Origin: Bacteroidales bacterium
GTDB taxonomy: Bacteria > Bacteroidota > Bacteroidia > Bacteroidales > F082
Assembly: GCA_027011095.1 (NCBI GenBank)
Contig: JALVAQ010000129.1
Location: 1-32,970, forward strand
Length of the DNA: 32,970 nucleotides
Reading direction: 5' to 3'
Shown one piece after another: positions 17,501 to 25,120 of the stretch. Both the position numbers and the translations under genes were made by a program. Each line of letters opens with the position of its first letter. Position 1 is the first letter of the stretch. Under the pieces are notes generated by a model that was not told the origin of the DNA, did no database searches, and saw only the letters and a list, made by a program, of their open reading frames with translations.

Positions 17501-20114
17501 TGGCAAAATCATCCTGTATCCATGCAGATGATGTACCTGATAAGATTGAAGGATTACTAAGATACCCGGTTGTCTCTGTCCAGCAAATGGGTAAATAATC
17601 AGCAAAATCCTGTGTGTATTCGGGTGTATATACACCACATTCGGTGGTGAAGTCCCATTCAGTACCGCTAACAGTATCGCTGGTTCCGTTGTATACGGTA
17701 CTTACCGTCCAAAAATATTGAGTACTATAATCCCATGGGTTGCCGGCTACATAAATAGTGTCAGCAATGCTGTAATTAGACAGCACATCGTTTCCGCCTG
17801 TAGTTGTTCCAATATTTAGCAGGTATTTTGTTGCATTGTCAACAGGATTCCATTTTAAGGTATCAGACGAAACAAGCACGGGGTCTGTTCCATCGGCCGG
17901 ATAAGGACCTGTAGCCTTTCCGGTTGTGGTTGTAAAGCTGTGAGAGCCAATCCAGTCGCTGTAATCGCCCCCTCCACAGGATGCTCTTACATACCAGTCG
18001 TAAGTAGTGGAAGCAAGCAGGGTGTCAACAGTGATGGTATCGTTGGTAACAACTGAATAGCTTGTTCCGGTAGTATCAAAACCGGAAGTACCGATTCGAA
18101 TGTTCCACTCGGTGGCAGAACCATTTTCTGTCCAGCTCAATTGAGCACTGTTCAATTTTAAGCTGTCTTCAACCTGAGCTGTAGGAGTAGGACATGTAGG
18201 TGCTTCTCTAACATTAATTGTGTCTATAGCCATATCGGATGTATAACCGGAACCGGTTATTCCCCAAATTTTCAAATACACATTGCTGTTTCCGCCATAG
18301 CCATTCAAATAAATAAAGTCTGTATTCCATTGGTTTCCTTGGTCACCAGATACTGACCATATAGTATCCCATGTTACACCATTATCTGTTGAGGCTTCAA
18401 ATTGTAAAGTTCCCATAGTTGAACCATACATGTGGTAAGCAAAACTTACTTGCGGAATGGTTAATGAACTAAAGTCAAATGACAACAATAAACCTGCTGT
18501 TTTGTCCGGATTATTAGGAGAGGAAGATTCTGTATATATGTAGTAGGAACCTGAGTAGGCACCTGAAGGCCCTGTGCTCCCTGACGGGGTACCTCCTGTT
18601 CGCCGTGTCCAGTCAAAGTCATCGCTAGCCATTTGTTTCCACTGTCCAAAGTCAGTTTCAAAACTTTCATTATATGGGAAGGTTGATACAGTATTGGGGA
18701 CAATTTCAGTAGTAAATGTGCTTGGTCCTGTCCATGTGCTTGAGTCTCCTGCACCGCAAATATCTCTCACATACCAATCGTAGGAAGTGGAGCTGGATAA
18801 ACCTGTAAGCGTATAAGGATTGCTGGTGGTAGTCACAAAATGACCTGTACCCTGAACAAATCCTGCAGTATCCCATTCAATTTGCCAATTATTTGAGCCA
18901 CCGGTTGTCCATCCAAGGTTAGCCTGAGAGTTTGTAATATTGCTTTCTGTTTGGGCTGTAGGAGCCGGGCAAGCAGCACATGAAGTTAATCCCGAAGGAA
19001 CAGCAGGATCCCCAATATCTCCTGGAGTAGCTCCACCAGCACCTTCGTCACCTACCATATTACCACCTTCATCGTACACCTGATATTCGTTCTCTGTTGA
19101 ATAACTTCCTGCAGTATAATCAAATGACAAAACATCACCTATGTCAGTAGGGATACTATGTGATTCAGGTCCAGCCCCATTTGATAATGTTAAATCGTCA
19201 TAATATAAAGTACCATTTACATATACATCAAGTACGCCACCATTCCATCCATCACCATATGAATCAATTAGATCCACATGCCAAACACCACAAGTTCCGG
19301 CAGTAGAAAAAGTAGTTGGTCCTGTCCACGTACTTCCACAACCATTTTGTACATAAGCATCATATGTTGTTTTTGAGGTTAATCCTGTAGCTGTTGCGGT
19401 AGTGTCGTTCCCAGCTGTTGTGCTGCCTGAAGAAACAGCAGTTCCTGTACCCGGTGTGCCACCTGAGGCAACAATTTCCCAGTTATAGCCCGAAGAACCT
19501 GAAACTTGTGTCCAGGTAAGATCTGTCGTAGTAGTTGTCGCATTGGAAACCGTTAGTGTGGTGGGGGCAGGGCAACTTATACCTTCAATAACAAATTTAT
19601 CTACAAAAGTATTTTTCAACCCATAATCACTAGTTGCTGTAAGTTTAACCTTTACAACATCATTTCCGATGATATGAGAATAGTGTACCCAGGTAGTAGC
19701 ACCACTTCCATAGGTTTGTATGGTTTCGAGCAGTGACCATGCACTTCCGTCAATTGAAGTGTAAACATCAATGGTTGCCGGCGTTGAGCTGCCGTCATTA
19801 TTCCACCAATAAAAACTGAGTGTTGGATTTGTTTCAGACGACACATCAAACACAGGAGTAATTAAGTCGCCCGTTGTACCGCTGGAATAATCATAATTAT
19901 TAAACATGGCGGCATAACTTCCATCATAAATATTGGCAGAACCGGGTCCATGAGTATCTCCGTCATCTTGTACCCAGGTACCATCTCCAGAAGAAGGGTC
20001 TAATGTCCACCCTGTTGGTGGCCAGGTTTCAAAACTCTCGTCAATGACCTGACTGATTGCAATACTACTAAACACAATAATGCTTAGTGCTAACAATAGT
20101 AATTTTCTTTTCAT
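14562..20114 (-). CDS. Giant modular surface protein with T9SS type A sorting domain
   Basis: A 1850-residue secreted protein exported by Sec and then T9SS; probably an adhesin or structural surface protein, as no catalytic domain is visible. The signal peptide is MKRKLLLLALSIIVFSSIAISQ. Approximate layout: choice-of-anchor/MAM-like domain 22-178; FN3 179-272; a DSYGDGWNGG domain 275-375; FN3 380-467; MAM 468-633; FN3 pair 641-825; choice-of-anchor J-like 825-1003; FN3 pair 1005-1188; a third anchor-type domain 1188-1355; a WTGASGNDWDTTGNW segment and beta-rich region to about 1770; type A sorting domain 1773-1850 ending TTKVFIK. FN3 units commonly open with CPxP. A block of about 365 residues is duplicated. 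It is low in lysine and rich in Thr, Ser, Gly and Asp, as is common for secreted Bacteroidota proteins. The next gene is 18 bases downstream. Domain borders are estimated by eye. Confidence 0.92.
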   Translation of the reverse strand: MKRKLLLLALSIIVFSSIAISQVIDESFETWPPTGWTLDPSSGDGTWVQDDGDTHGPGSANIYDGSYAAMFNNYDYSSGTTGDLITPVFDVSSETNPTLSFYWWNNDGSSTPATIDVYTSIDGSAWSLLETIQTYGSGATTWVHYSHIIGNDVVKVKLTATSDYGLKNTFVDKFVIEGISCPAPTTLTVSNATTTTTDLTWTQVSGSSGYNWEIVASGGTPGTGTAVSSGSTTAGNDTTATATGLTSKTTYDAYVQNGCGSTWTGPTTFSTAGTCGVWHVDLIDSYGDGWNGGVLDVYVNGTLYYDDLTLSNGAGPESHSIPTDIGDVLSFDYTAGSYSTENEYQVYDEGGNMVGDEGAGGATPGDIGDPAVPSGLTSCAACPAPTAQTESNITNSQANLGWTTGGSNNWQIEWDTAGFVQGTGHFVTTTSNPYTLTGLSSSTSYDWYVRDICGAGDSSTWTGPSTFTTEIVPNTVSTFPYNESFETDFGQWKQMASDDFDWTRRTGGTPSGSTGPSGAYSGSYYIYTESSSPNNPDKTAGLLLSFDFSSLTIPQVSFAYHMYGSTMGTLQFEASTDNGVTWDTIWSVSGDQGNQWNTDFIYLNGYGGNSNVYLKIWGITGSGYTSDMAIDTINVREAPTCPTPTAQVEDSLKLNSAQLSWTENGSATEWNIRIGTSGFDTTGTSYSVVTNDTITVDTLLASTTYDWYVRASCGGGDYSDWIGSHSFTTTTGKATGPYPADGTDPVLVSSDTLKWNPVDNATKYLLNIGTTTGGNDVLSNYSIADTIYVAGNPWDYSTQYFWTVSTVYNGTSDTVSGTEWDFTTECGVYTPEYTQDFADYLPICWTETTGYLSNPSILSGTSSAWIQDDFANVSANGKSAKLDLYGTTKKDWLISPSIDLSSDAYQLEFDLALTHYGTTNADTLGPDDTLAVVISTDNGATWSIKDTLEVWTYPEIISNTGEHVTIDLTAYSSTVKIGFYGSSSITNKDNDIFIDNFKVRVPPACPEPLSLTEDSIKLNSVKMHWKESGSATTWNVRIGETGFDTTGAAYYTVTADTFLTVDTLLASTAYEWYVRASCGSGSNSVWVKSATPFTTANGLATGPYPADGSSKILVSSDTLAWNPVDNATKYLLNIGTTSGGSDVLANYSLTDTLYKRGSNWDYSAQYFWTVSTVYNGTSDTVAGTEWSFSTECDATSVPYFQNFDAVTAPDFPFCMTVENTNGDAYTWETSTDGLSAPNAAKIRWNSNAAMNDWFFTRGLNLTAGVTYEVSFAYRAASPSFPEKLAVDWGSSPASTSMSGTPIFDNSNVTNTSWFMGTGTFTPTSSETIYIGFHGYSDADQFNLYVDDIKVVEVVATATWTGASGNDWDTTGNWNPGLPSSTSVVTIPTGLTNYPTLNSATTIDSLVIESDASGDASILNDGLLIVSGHATIQRYTTAGVWHDYSSPVQGQTLNNLYLGGSPDVWITHYNEPDNSRTYMTTLTDPLDVGAGYELWVGGSAAQTFNFTGTLNRADVALTTASTPALSYTGADPLGYNLIGNPFASPIALDSGAWNMANVDSTFWVWSNTLYKDYNTTTKTGALSGGIIPMGQGFFIHANAASPTITIPLAARVHSSQAYYKSTRSNNLDMMKLKAMFGNDNYDELNILFINGADELFESRDTRKMFAFSGDAPQVYAIIPEEELSQNSLPALNPGDERTVAVGYKAGVNGTQTLVADLSSLPETDVVLEDLKLNKIQNLNNNPVYTFEATTYQNPDRFRLHFNRSVTGIDNNNTHSAIRAYAYEKNVYVLSSKALANENKVLTIYDITGRTLVNKTLPPGDIVRVPVNASNAYVVVRVISNGEVYTTKVFIK
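16541..17102 (-). repeat. Intragenic repeat copy B of FN3 pair
   Basis: Codes for two FN3-like units (about residues 1005-1190) and is matched by copy A at 17638-18194. The two share long near-identical protein runs such as LLASTxYxWYVRASCG and WNPVDNATKYLLNIGTT. At DNA level the exact run CTTACCGTCCAAAAATATTG occurs at 16603 and 17701, an offset of 1098 bases. Confidence 0.85.
17638..18194 (-). repeat. Intragenic repeat copy A of FN3 pair
   Basis: Partner of the copy at 16541-17102. It covers about residues 641-825 of the large secreted protein. The copies differ by a few small indels and many synonymous changes, so the duplication is not very recent, but shared exact runs of 20 bases remain. 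Confidence 0.85.
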
Positions 20115-20343
20115 AATTAATAGATATTTAGTTAAAAAATATAAAATTTCTTTATTTAAGAGGTGCTAAAATTAGGTAAAGAAAATTGATTAACGGAAGT
20201 TTTGTTTTGTGAGTTTATAAGTGGTATTGTTTAATTTATAAGTGGGATTTTTTTGCTGGATATCTGCTTTATCTCTATCCGACTATTTTATATTGAATAT
20301 TGCATTATTAAAACAATGCAAAATTGATTATGGTACAGGGAAT
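20115..20343. other. AT-rich intergenic stretch
   Basis: This lies between the end of the LacI-type gene and the start of the large secreted protein, both read on the minus strand. I see no gene and no strong promoter. The closest match to a -7 element for the secreted protein is TAATTTTA on the minus strand at 20067+100 (20167-20174), one base off consensus and without a good -33 element. Confidence 0.3.
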
Positions 20344-21408
20344 CTAAATTCGTATGGCAGATTGTTTTAAAATAAAATCGGCAGGAATAACAACCGTTCT
20401 GTTAAGCGTTTCTTCGCCGTTAATTTGCGAAAACAATAGCTTTGCGGCTTCTACCCCCATTTTAAAGGCAGGAATTTTTAACGTGGAGATTCCTGAAGTC
20501 AGATTTTGTAACGAACAATCGGAACCAACTCCAATGAGCATCAGATCATCGGGTATAGCCATCCCTTTTTTTTGCGCAAAAGTGTAAAATTCGAGGGTGG
20601 ATGTCATATCTTTTACAACAAAAGCCATGTCCTGTCCGGTATTTTGCAGCAATGTTTCAATTTGCCTGTCAGCCTCACCTGGATAAATTACAGTAAGGTC
20701 GTTTAGGTTTAAACCAAGGTTGTCAAATACCATTTCAAAGGTGGAAACAAGGTTGTTGTCAACAGGATTATTTTCATCCTTTAACAGCATCGTTATTTTG
20801 AAAGTATTGTTGGCTTTAAGATGGTTTACAATTCTGCTTACGCCTTTAAACAAATCGGGGACTACGCGGCAGGTGTTTAAATCGCTCTCCGTATCGAACA
20901 GGGTAACCAAAGGGATGTTATCTTTTTGAACGGCAGCATAAAAACCGGCAGGCAACAAACGGTTTGAATTAACATGAACAATTCCACTGATGCCATATTT
21001 TCGAAAGGTTTTAAAAAAAGCACTTTCCTGCGTTTCATCGCCATTTAAGTTTACAATAATCGCCCGGTATCCTTCCTTTTCAATTTCATCGGTAACCCCG
21101 TCAATTATTTTTCGGTTAACACACGACTCAATGGATGGAACCACAATGGCAACAGCATTGGTTTTGTCGGGGGTCATCAGTTCGGGAATTCCGGGAAAGT
21201 ACCCCAGTTTGGTTGCTGCCCGGCGTACGCGTTCTTTTGTTCGTTTACTAATACGCGGATGGTTGTTTAGTGCCCTTGATACGGTTGATACCGAAACGTT
21301 TAACTCCCTGGCAATGTGAGTAAGCCCGATTTTATCCTTATTTATTTCTTCTTTCAAAATAGCTGTTAAATGTATTTTACTAAAAAAATACAAGTATAGT
21401 AAAAACAA
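20344..21408 (-). CDS. LacI-family transcriptional regulator
   Basis: DNA-binding regulator of the LacI/GalR family, usually responding to a sugar or nucleoside. The helix-turn-helix is textbook: LTHIARELNVSVSTVSRALNNHPRIS, followed by the hinge helix region. A periplasmic-binding-protein-like ligand domain (about 80-354) starts at NAVAIVVPSIESCVNRKIIDGV and ends in VVIPADFILKQSAIRI. The track start (ATG, 21408) adds an unusual hydrophobic N-terminus, MFLLYLYFFSK, before the DNA-binding domain. LacI proteins normally begin only a few residues before the first helix, so a TTG at 21357 (337 residues, MLKEEINKDKIGL) may be the true start. No sugar-use operon lies beside it, so its target is unknown; self-regulation or control of the neighbouring secreted protein is possible. 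Confidence 0.9.
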   Translation of the reverse strand: MFLLYLYFFSKIHLTAILKEEINKDKIGLTHIARELNVSVSTVSRALNNHPRISKRTKERVRRAATKLGYFPGIPELMTPDKTNAVAIVVPSIESCVNRKIIDGVTDEIEKEGYRAIIVNLNGDETQESAFFKTFRKYGISGIVHVNSNRLLPAGFYAAVQKDNIPLVTLFDTESDLNTCRVVPDLFKGVSRIVNHLKANNTFKITMLLKDENNPVDNNLVSTFEMVFDNLGLNLNDLTVIYPGEADRQIETLLQNTGQDMAFVVKDMTSTLEFYTFAQKKGMAIPDDLMLIGVGSDCSLQNLTSGISTLKIPAFKMGVEAAKLLFSQINGEETLNRTVVIPADFILKQSAIRI

Positions 21409-21444
21409 TTGTATCCTGAATAAAATTGCAACTAATTCTGTTAT

Positions 21445-21464
21445 TTCCTATTTTGATGTGCTGA
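21445..21464 (+). repeat. 20-base dispersed repeat, inverted copy of 102-121
   Basis: TTCCTATTTTGATGTGCTGA here equals the reverse complement of 102-121 exactly. Both copies lie in intergenic DNA. A 20-base match is unlikely by chance in a window of this size, although AT-richness makes it less improbable. Confidence 0.7.
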
Positions 21465-21597
21465 TTTATTCAGAGACATATTGCTTGATGTTGCGTTAGT
21501 TGTTCATAACGGGATTCCACACTACTCTGCTCCCACACAACCTGATAACATGTTTGGACGGGTAATCTGAAAAATGTCACAAATAAGTTTGGGGTAG

Positions 21598-21695
21598 CTC
21601 CGGGCTTAACCCCGGAGGAGTGTAGAAGGGTCTTGATTTCATCCTCTCTCACCCGATAGCTCCGATAGCTATCGGAGGAGGGGTTTAGCCCGGAG
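21598..21695. repeat. Palindromic intergenic element (REP- or MITE-like)
   Basis: Outer arms CTCCGGGCTTAACCCC (21598-21613) and GGGGTTTAGCCCGGAG (21680-21695) form a 16-bp inverted repeat with one mismatch. Between them lies a perfect 18-base palindrome, CTCCGATAGCTATCGGAG (21660-21677), beside a partial direct repeat of CCGATAGCT. The element is GC-rich against AT-rich surroundings, which suggests a mobile or repetitive origin. No transposase gene is present. Confidence 0.65.
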
Positions 21696-21842
21696 AATGT
21701 AACAGGCAGTTGTCTTTTGTATTAATTGCTATTAGTCATTCATATCCTTTGGAAATAGCAGCATTGAAATGTAAAGATGAATAACCTCCTCTAATTACAA
21801 AAGAAAAATATTTTATTTGTGCGCAAATCCTGCAACAATGTT

Positions 21843-21850
21843 TATATTTG
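21843..21850 (+). promoter_or_regulatory. -7 promoter element for the acetyltransferase-galE-rfbB operon
   Basis: TATATTTG matches TAnnTTTG exactly and lies 38 bases before the ATG at 21889. A TTTG at 21816-21819 could be the -33 element, though the 23-base spacing is slightly long. Confidence 0.6.
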
Positions 21851-21888
21851 TGAAAAAATATAGTAAACTATAAATTATTTTGCACTAC

Positions 21889-22467
21889 ATGGAAAGAAAA
21901 TATTTTGCACACGAAACGGCAGTTATCGACGAAGGGTGTACCATAGGAGAGGGGACAAAAATCTGGCATTTTTCACATATTATGAGCGATTGTATTTTGG
22001 GAGAGAATTGCAACATCGGCCAAAATGTGGTGGTGTCGCCGCAGGTTGTTCTTGGAAAAAATGTTAAGGTTCAAAACAATGTATCCATCTATACCGGTGT
22101 AACTTGTGAGGATGATGTGTTTTTAGGACCCTCTATGGTTTTTACCAATGTGGTTAATCCGCGCAGCAATGTAAACAGGCGAGGACAATATACTAAAACC
22201 GTTGTTAAGCGTGGAGTGAGCATTGGCGCCAATGCAACCATTGTTTGCGGGCACGATATAGGCGAGTTTGCTTTTATTGGTGCCGGTGCCGTTGTTACCA
22301 AAGAGGTGCCGGCTTATGCGCTGGTAGTGGGAAATCCTGCACGGCAAATAGGTTGGATGAGCGAATATGGCCACCGGCTTAATTTCGATGAAAATAACCT
22401 GGCAACCTGCCCCGAAAGCGGCGAAAAATATAAATTGGAAAATAATTCAGTAACTAAAATAAAATAA
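21889..22467 (+). CDS. WbpD/WlbB-like sugar N-acetyltransferase
   Basis: Left-handed beta-helix acetyltransferase that uses acetyl-CoA to acetylate an amino group on a nucleotide sugar. The 192 residues from the ATG at 21889 (the track's TTG at 21880 is three codons earlier) show continuous hexapeptide repeats. They include signatures of the WbpD/WlbB group: EGTKIWHFSHIM, IGQNVVVSPQVVLG, VQNNVSIYTGV, GPSMVFTNVVNPRS, KRGVSIGANATIVCG and VVGNPARQIGWM. In that group the substrate is UDP-2-acetamido-3-amino-2,3-dideoxyglucuronate. The dehydrogenase and aminotransferase that make this substrate are not in the window, so the substrate here is uncertain. Its stop is two bases before galE, so the genes are almost surely co-transcribed. 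Confidence 0.88.
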   Translation: MERKYFAHETAVIDEGCTIGEGTKIWHFSHIMSDCILGENCNIGQNVVVSPQVVLGKNVKVQNNVSIYTGVTCEDDVFLGPSMVFTNVVNPRSNVNRRGQYTKTVVKRGVSIGANATIVCGHDIGEFAFIGAGAVVTKEVPAYALVVGNPARQIGWMSEYGHRLNFDENNLATCPESGEKYKLENNSVTKIK

Positions 22468-22469
22468 TT

Positions 22470-23498
22470 ATGAAGATACTTGTAACGGGCGGTACAGGCT
22501 ATATCGGCTCGCACACCGTGGTGGAACTGCAAAACAAAGGTTTTGAAGTGGTAATTGTTGATAACCTTTCCAACTCGAAAAAGGAGGTGGTTGATAGTAT
22601 TGAAAAAATTACCGGAACCAAACCCGTGTTGGAAGTTTTTGATTTGGTTGACCGTGATAAGACAGCCGATTTTTTTAAGCGCCACAACGACATAAAAGGG
22701 GTTATCCATTTTGCAGCCTATAAAGCTGTTGGTGAGAGTGTTCAAAAACCGCTGATGTACTATCGGAATAATCTGGTTTCGTTGATGAATGTGATGGAAA
22801 GCATGATTGAAAACAAAATTGAAAATCTTGTTTTCTCTTCATCCTGTACGGTTTACGGACAGCCCGATGAGCTGCCGGTATCTGAAAATGCGCCCATTAA
22901 AAAAGCCGAATCGCCCTATGGCAACACCAAGCAAATTGCGGAAGAAATTATTGCCGATACGGTAAATGTTGAACCTGTAAAAACCATTGCCCTGCGGTAT
23001 TTTAATCCCATTGGGGCACACGATAGCGCACTCATTGGAGAACTTCCGCTCGGTGTTCCCAACAATCTGGTTCCTTTTATTACCCAAACTGCCATTGGCA
23101 TCAGGGAGCAGTTGAGTGTTTTTGGTGAGGATTACAACACACCTGATGGTACGGCCATTCGCGATTATATTCATGTTGTTGACCTGGCAAAAGCCCATGT
23201 TATAGCCGTTAACAGAATGATTGAAGGTAACATGAAGAAAGATTTTGAGGTGTTTAACCTTGGTACCGGAAACGGATATTCGGTGTTGGAAGTTATTAAG
23301 TCGTTCGAAAAAGTAAGCGGGCAAAAGCTGAATTACAAAATTGTTGATCGCCGTCCCGGTGACATCGAAAAAGTTTGGGCTAATCCTGATTTCTCTAATC
23401 GTGAGTTGGGATGGAAAGCCGAACGCGGGCTTGACGAAATGACCCTCTCGGCATGGAAATGGGAAAAAGCCCTTAGAAACAATAATCAAAAATGGTGA
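22470..23498 (+). CDS. galE: UDP-glucose 4-epimerase
   Basis: Extended short-chain dehydrogenase that interconverts UDP-glucose and UDP-galactose (or the N-acetyl forms), feeding galactose metabolism and surface glycan synthesis. The 342 residues are a normal length. The NAD-binding motif is TGGTGYIGSHT (residues 6-16). The active site has SSSCTVYG and YGNTK (the Tyr-x-x-x-Lys pair), and IRDYIHVVDLAKAH lies in the substrate region. The start is fixed by the 2-base gap after the acetyltransferase gene. The middle gene of a three-gene sugar-nucleotide operon. Confidence 0.96.
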   Translation: MKILVTGGTGYIGSHTVVELQNKGFEVVIVDNLSNSKKEVVDSIEKITGTKPVLEVFDLVDRDKTADFFKRHNDIKGVIHFAAYKAVGESVQKPLMYYRNNLVSLMNVMESMIENKIENLVFSSSCTVYGQPDELPVSENAPIKKAESPYGNTKQIAEEIIADTVNVEPVKTIALRYFNPIGAHDSALIGELPLGVPNNLVPFITQTAIGIREQLSVFGEDYNTPDGTAIRDYIHVVDLAKAHVIAVNRMIEGNMKKDFEVFNLGTGNGYSVLEVIKSFEKVSGQKLNYKIVDRRPGDIEKVWANPDFSNRELGWKAERGLDEMTLSAWKWEKALRNNNQKW

Positions 23499-23549
23499 CA
23501 AAACAAAAACATAAAAAAGGATTCCAATTATCTATAAAATTATATTTAA

Positions 23550-24602
23550 ATGAAAAAAATCTTAATTACGGGCGGCGCCGGTTTTATAGGCTCGCATGTT
23601 GTACGCCTCTTTGTAAATAAATATCCCGATTATCATATTTACAACCTCGACAAATTAACCTATGCAGGCAACCTGCTTAACCTTACCGATGTTGAAAATA
23701 AACCGAACTACACCTTTATTAAAGGTGATATTGTGGATGGCGATTTAATGCTCAACCTTTTTAAAACACATCAATTTGACGGGGTTATCCATCTTGCTGC
23801 CGAGTCGCATGTTGACCGCTCCATTGAAAATCCCATGGAGTTTGTAATGACCAATGTAGTGGGAACAGTTAATTTGCTTAATGCTGCCAAAGCTGTTTGG
23901 AAGGATAGTTGGGAGGGCAAGCGCTTTTACCATGTTTCAACCGATGAGGTTTACGGTGCGCTGGGTCACGAAGGTTTTTTTACCGAAGAAACGGCCTACG
24001 ATCCTCATAGCCCCTATTCAGCTTCAAAAGCAAGCTCCGACCATTTTGTAAGAGCCTACCACGATACCTACGGTCTGCCAACCATTATTTCGAACTGTTC
24101 CAATAATTACGGGCCAAATCAGTTTCCTGAAAAGCTTATTCCCTTGTTTTTAAATAATATACGAAACAATAAACCCCTGCCTGTTTACGGGAAAGGTGAA
24201 AACGTTCGCGACTGGCTCTATGTTATCGACCATGCTGCTGCAATTGATGTAATCTACCATAAAGGGCCTGACGGTGAAACCTATAATATTGGCGGCCACA
24301 ATGAGTGGAAAAACATAGACCTTATTAAGGTGATGATAAAAGCCATGGATAAAAAACTGGGACGCGAACCCGGTTCTTCCGAAAAACTGATTACCTATGT
24401 TACCGACCGCGCCGGCCATGATTTACGCTATGCCATCGATTCGTCAAAATTGCAAAATGAACTGGGCTGGAAACCGTCGCTTCAGTTTGAAGAGGGCATT
24501 GAAAAAACCATCGACTGGTACTTTAACAACGAGGATTGGCTCGACAGCACCACTTCAGGCGATTATCAAAAGTATTACGATAAAATGTACGGAAACAGAT
24601 AA
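23550..24602 (+). CDS. rfbB: dTDP-glucose 4,6-dehydratase
   Basis: NAD-dependent dehydratase making dTDP-4-keto-6-deoxyglucose, the second step toward dTDP-rhamnose and other deoxysugars. It is 350 residues long, with TGGAGFIGSH near the N terminus, the RmlB-type NLDKLTYAGN, HLAAESHVDRSI, the active-site STDEVYG and YSASK, and VYGKGENVRDWLYV. These are all typical of RfbB/RmlB. It begins 51 bases after galE. The usual partners rfbA, rfbC and rfbD are not beside it, so they must lie elsewhere or the intermediate is used for another sugar. Confidence 0.96.
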   Translation: MKKILITGGAGFIGSHVVRLFVNKYPDYHIYNLDKLTYAGNLLNLTDVENKPNYTFIKGDIVDGDLMLNLFKTHQFDGVIHLAAESHVDRSIENPMEFVMTNVVGTVNLLNAAKAVWKDSWEGKRFYHVSTDEVYGALGHEGFFTEETAYDPHSPYSASKASSDHFVRAYHDTYGLPTIISNCSNNYGPNQFPEKLIPLFLNNIRNNKPLPVYGKGENVRDWLYVIDHAAAIDVIYHKGPDGETYNIGGHNEWKNIDLIKVMIKAMDKKLGREPGSSEKLITYVTDRAGHDLRYAIDSSKLQNELGWKPSLQFEEGIEKTIDWYFNNEDWLDSTTSGDYQKYYDKMYGNR

Positions 24603-24732
24603 CTGTTATTGATTTAGAATATTTAGGCAGGTATTTTATGGTTTAACAATCTAAAAACAGGAATTGTTGCCCGTAATCTGATTTTATTAACAACAAATTG
24701 TTATTTCTTTTTTGTTTAAAAAAGCATAAATA

Positions 24733-24765
24733 GTTGCGTTTTTAACTGATTTATTGATACTTTTG
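24733..24765 (+). promoter_or_regulatory. Promoter of rpmB
   Basis: A -33-like GTTG (24733-24736), a 21-base spacer, and TACTTTTG (24758-24765), an exact TAnnTTTG -7 element. It lies about 95 bases before the rpmB ATG, leaving an AU-rich leader. Confidence 0.65.
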
Positions 24766-24860
24766 CCGCGAAATAAAAATATGGGGATTTGCTTGAATAT
24801 TTAAAAAAATAATACGTTCTTTGCACTCCCTTTTTAAAAACGACTTAAAAACACGGAACG

Positions 24861-25100
24861 ATGTCAAGAATTTGTCAGATTACAGGAAAAAAAGTGATTA
24901 CAGGAAACCACGTTTCGCATTCACATATTAAAACAAGAAGAAGATTTCATCCTAATCTTCACACCAAGCGGTTTTTTATCCCAGAAAGCAATGAATGGGT
25001 AACACTGCGTGTTTCTGCAGCCGGTATCCGGGTTATCAATAAAAAAGGTATTTTTAATGCCATTAAGGATGCCAAGGAGAAGGGCTATTTTAACGCTTAA
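24861..25100 (+). CDS. rpmB: Large ribosomal subunit protein bL28
   Basis: Small basic 79-residue ribosomal protein of the 50S subunit. MSRICQITGKKVITGNHVSH and the following RRRFHPNLHTKRFF are the standard bL28 pattern, with the C-terminal IRVINKKGIFNAIKDA. It has its own promoter upstream and a strong terminator 20 bases after the stop, so it is a single-gene unit. In many Bacteroidia rpmB is followed by rpmG and a small conserved ORF; those are absent here. Confidence 0.98.
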   Translation: MSRICQITGKKVITGNHVSHSHIKTRRRFHPNLHTKRFFIPESNEWVTLRVSAAGIRVINKKGIFNAIKDAKEKGYFNA

Positions 25101-25120
25101 ATTCCTAAATTAAAAAACAA

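Larger units (their letters stand above)
21409..21842. other. Non-coding stretch with repeat debris
   Basis: About 430 bases with no supported gene. The 60-residue track ORF at 21470-21652 (-) falls across palindromic repeats and is not a real gene. It includes the inverted copy of the 20-base string from 102-121 (at 21445-21464) and a palindromic element at 21598-21695. The right end carries the promoter of the acetyltransferase-galE operon. Confidence 0.5.

Noticed and set aside
16541-18194. Repeats considered as a CRISPR array
   Set aside because: Repeats are long, in frame, code for FN3-like domains and have no regular spacer pattern.
21470-21652. 60-residue ORF on the minus strand
   Set aside because: It runs through palindromic repeats, has no recognisable start context and no protein pattern.
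22839-23501. 220-residue ORF on the minus strand
   Set aside because: It lies fully across galE in the opposite frame; galE has all catalytic motifs, so this is a shadow.
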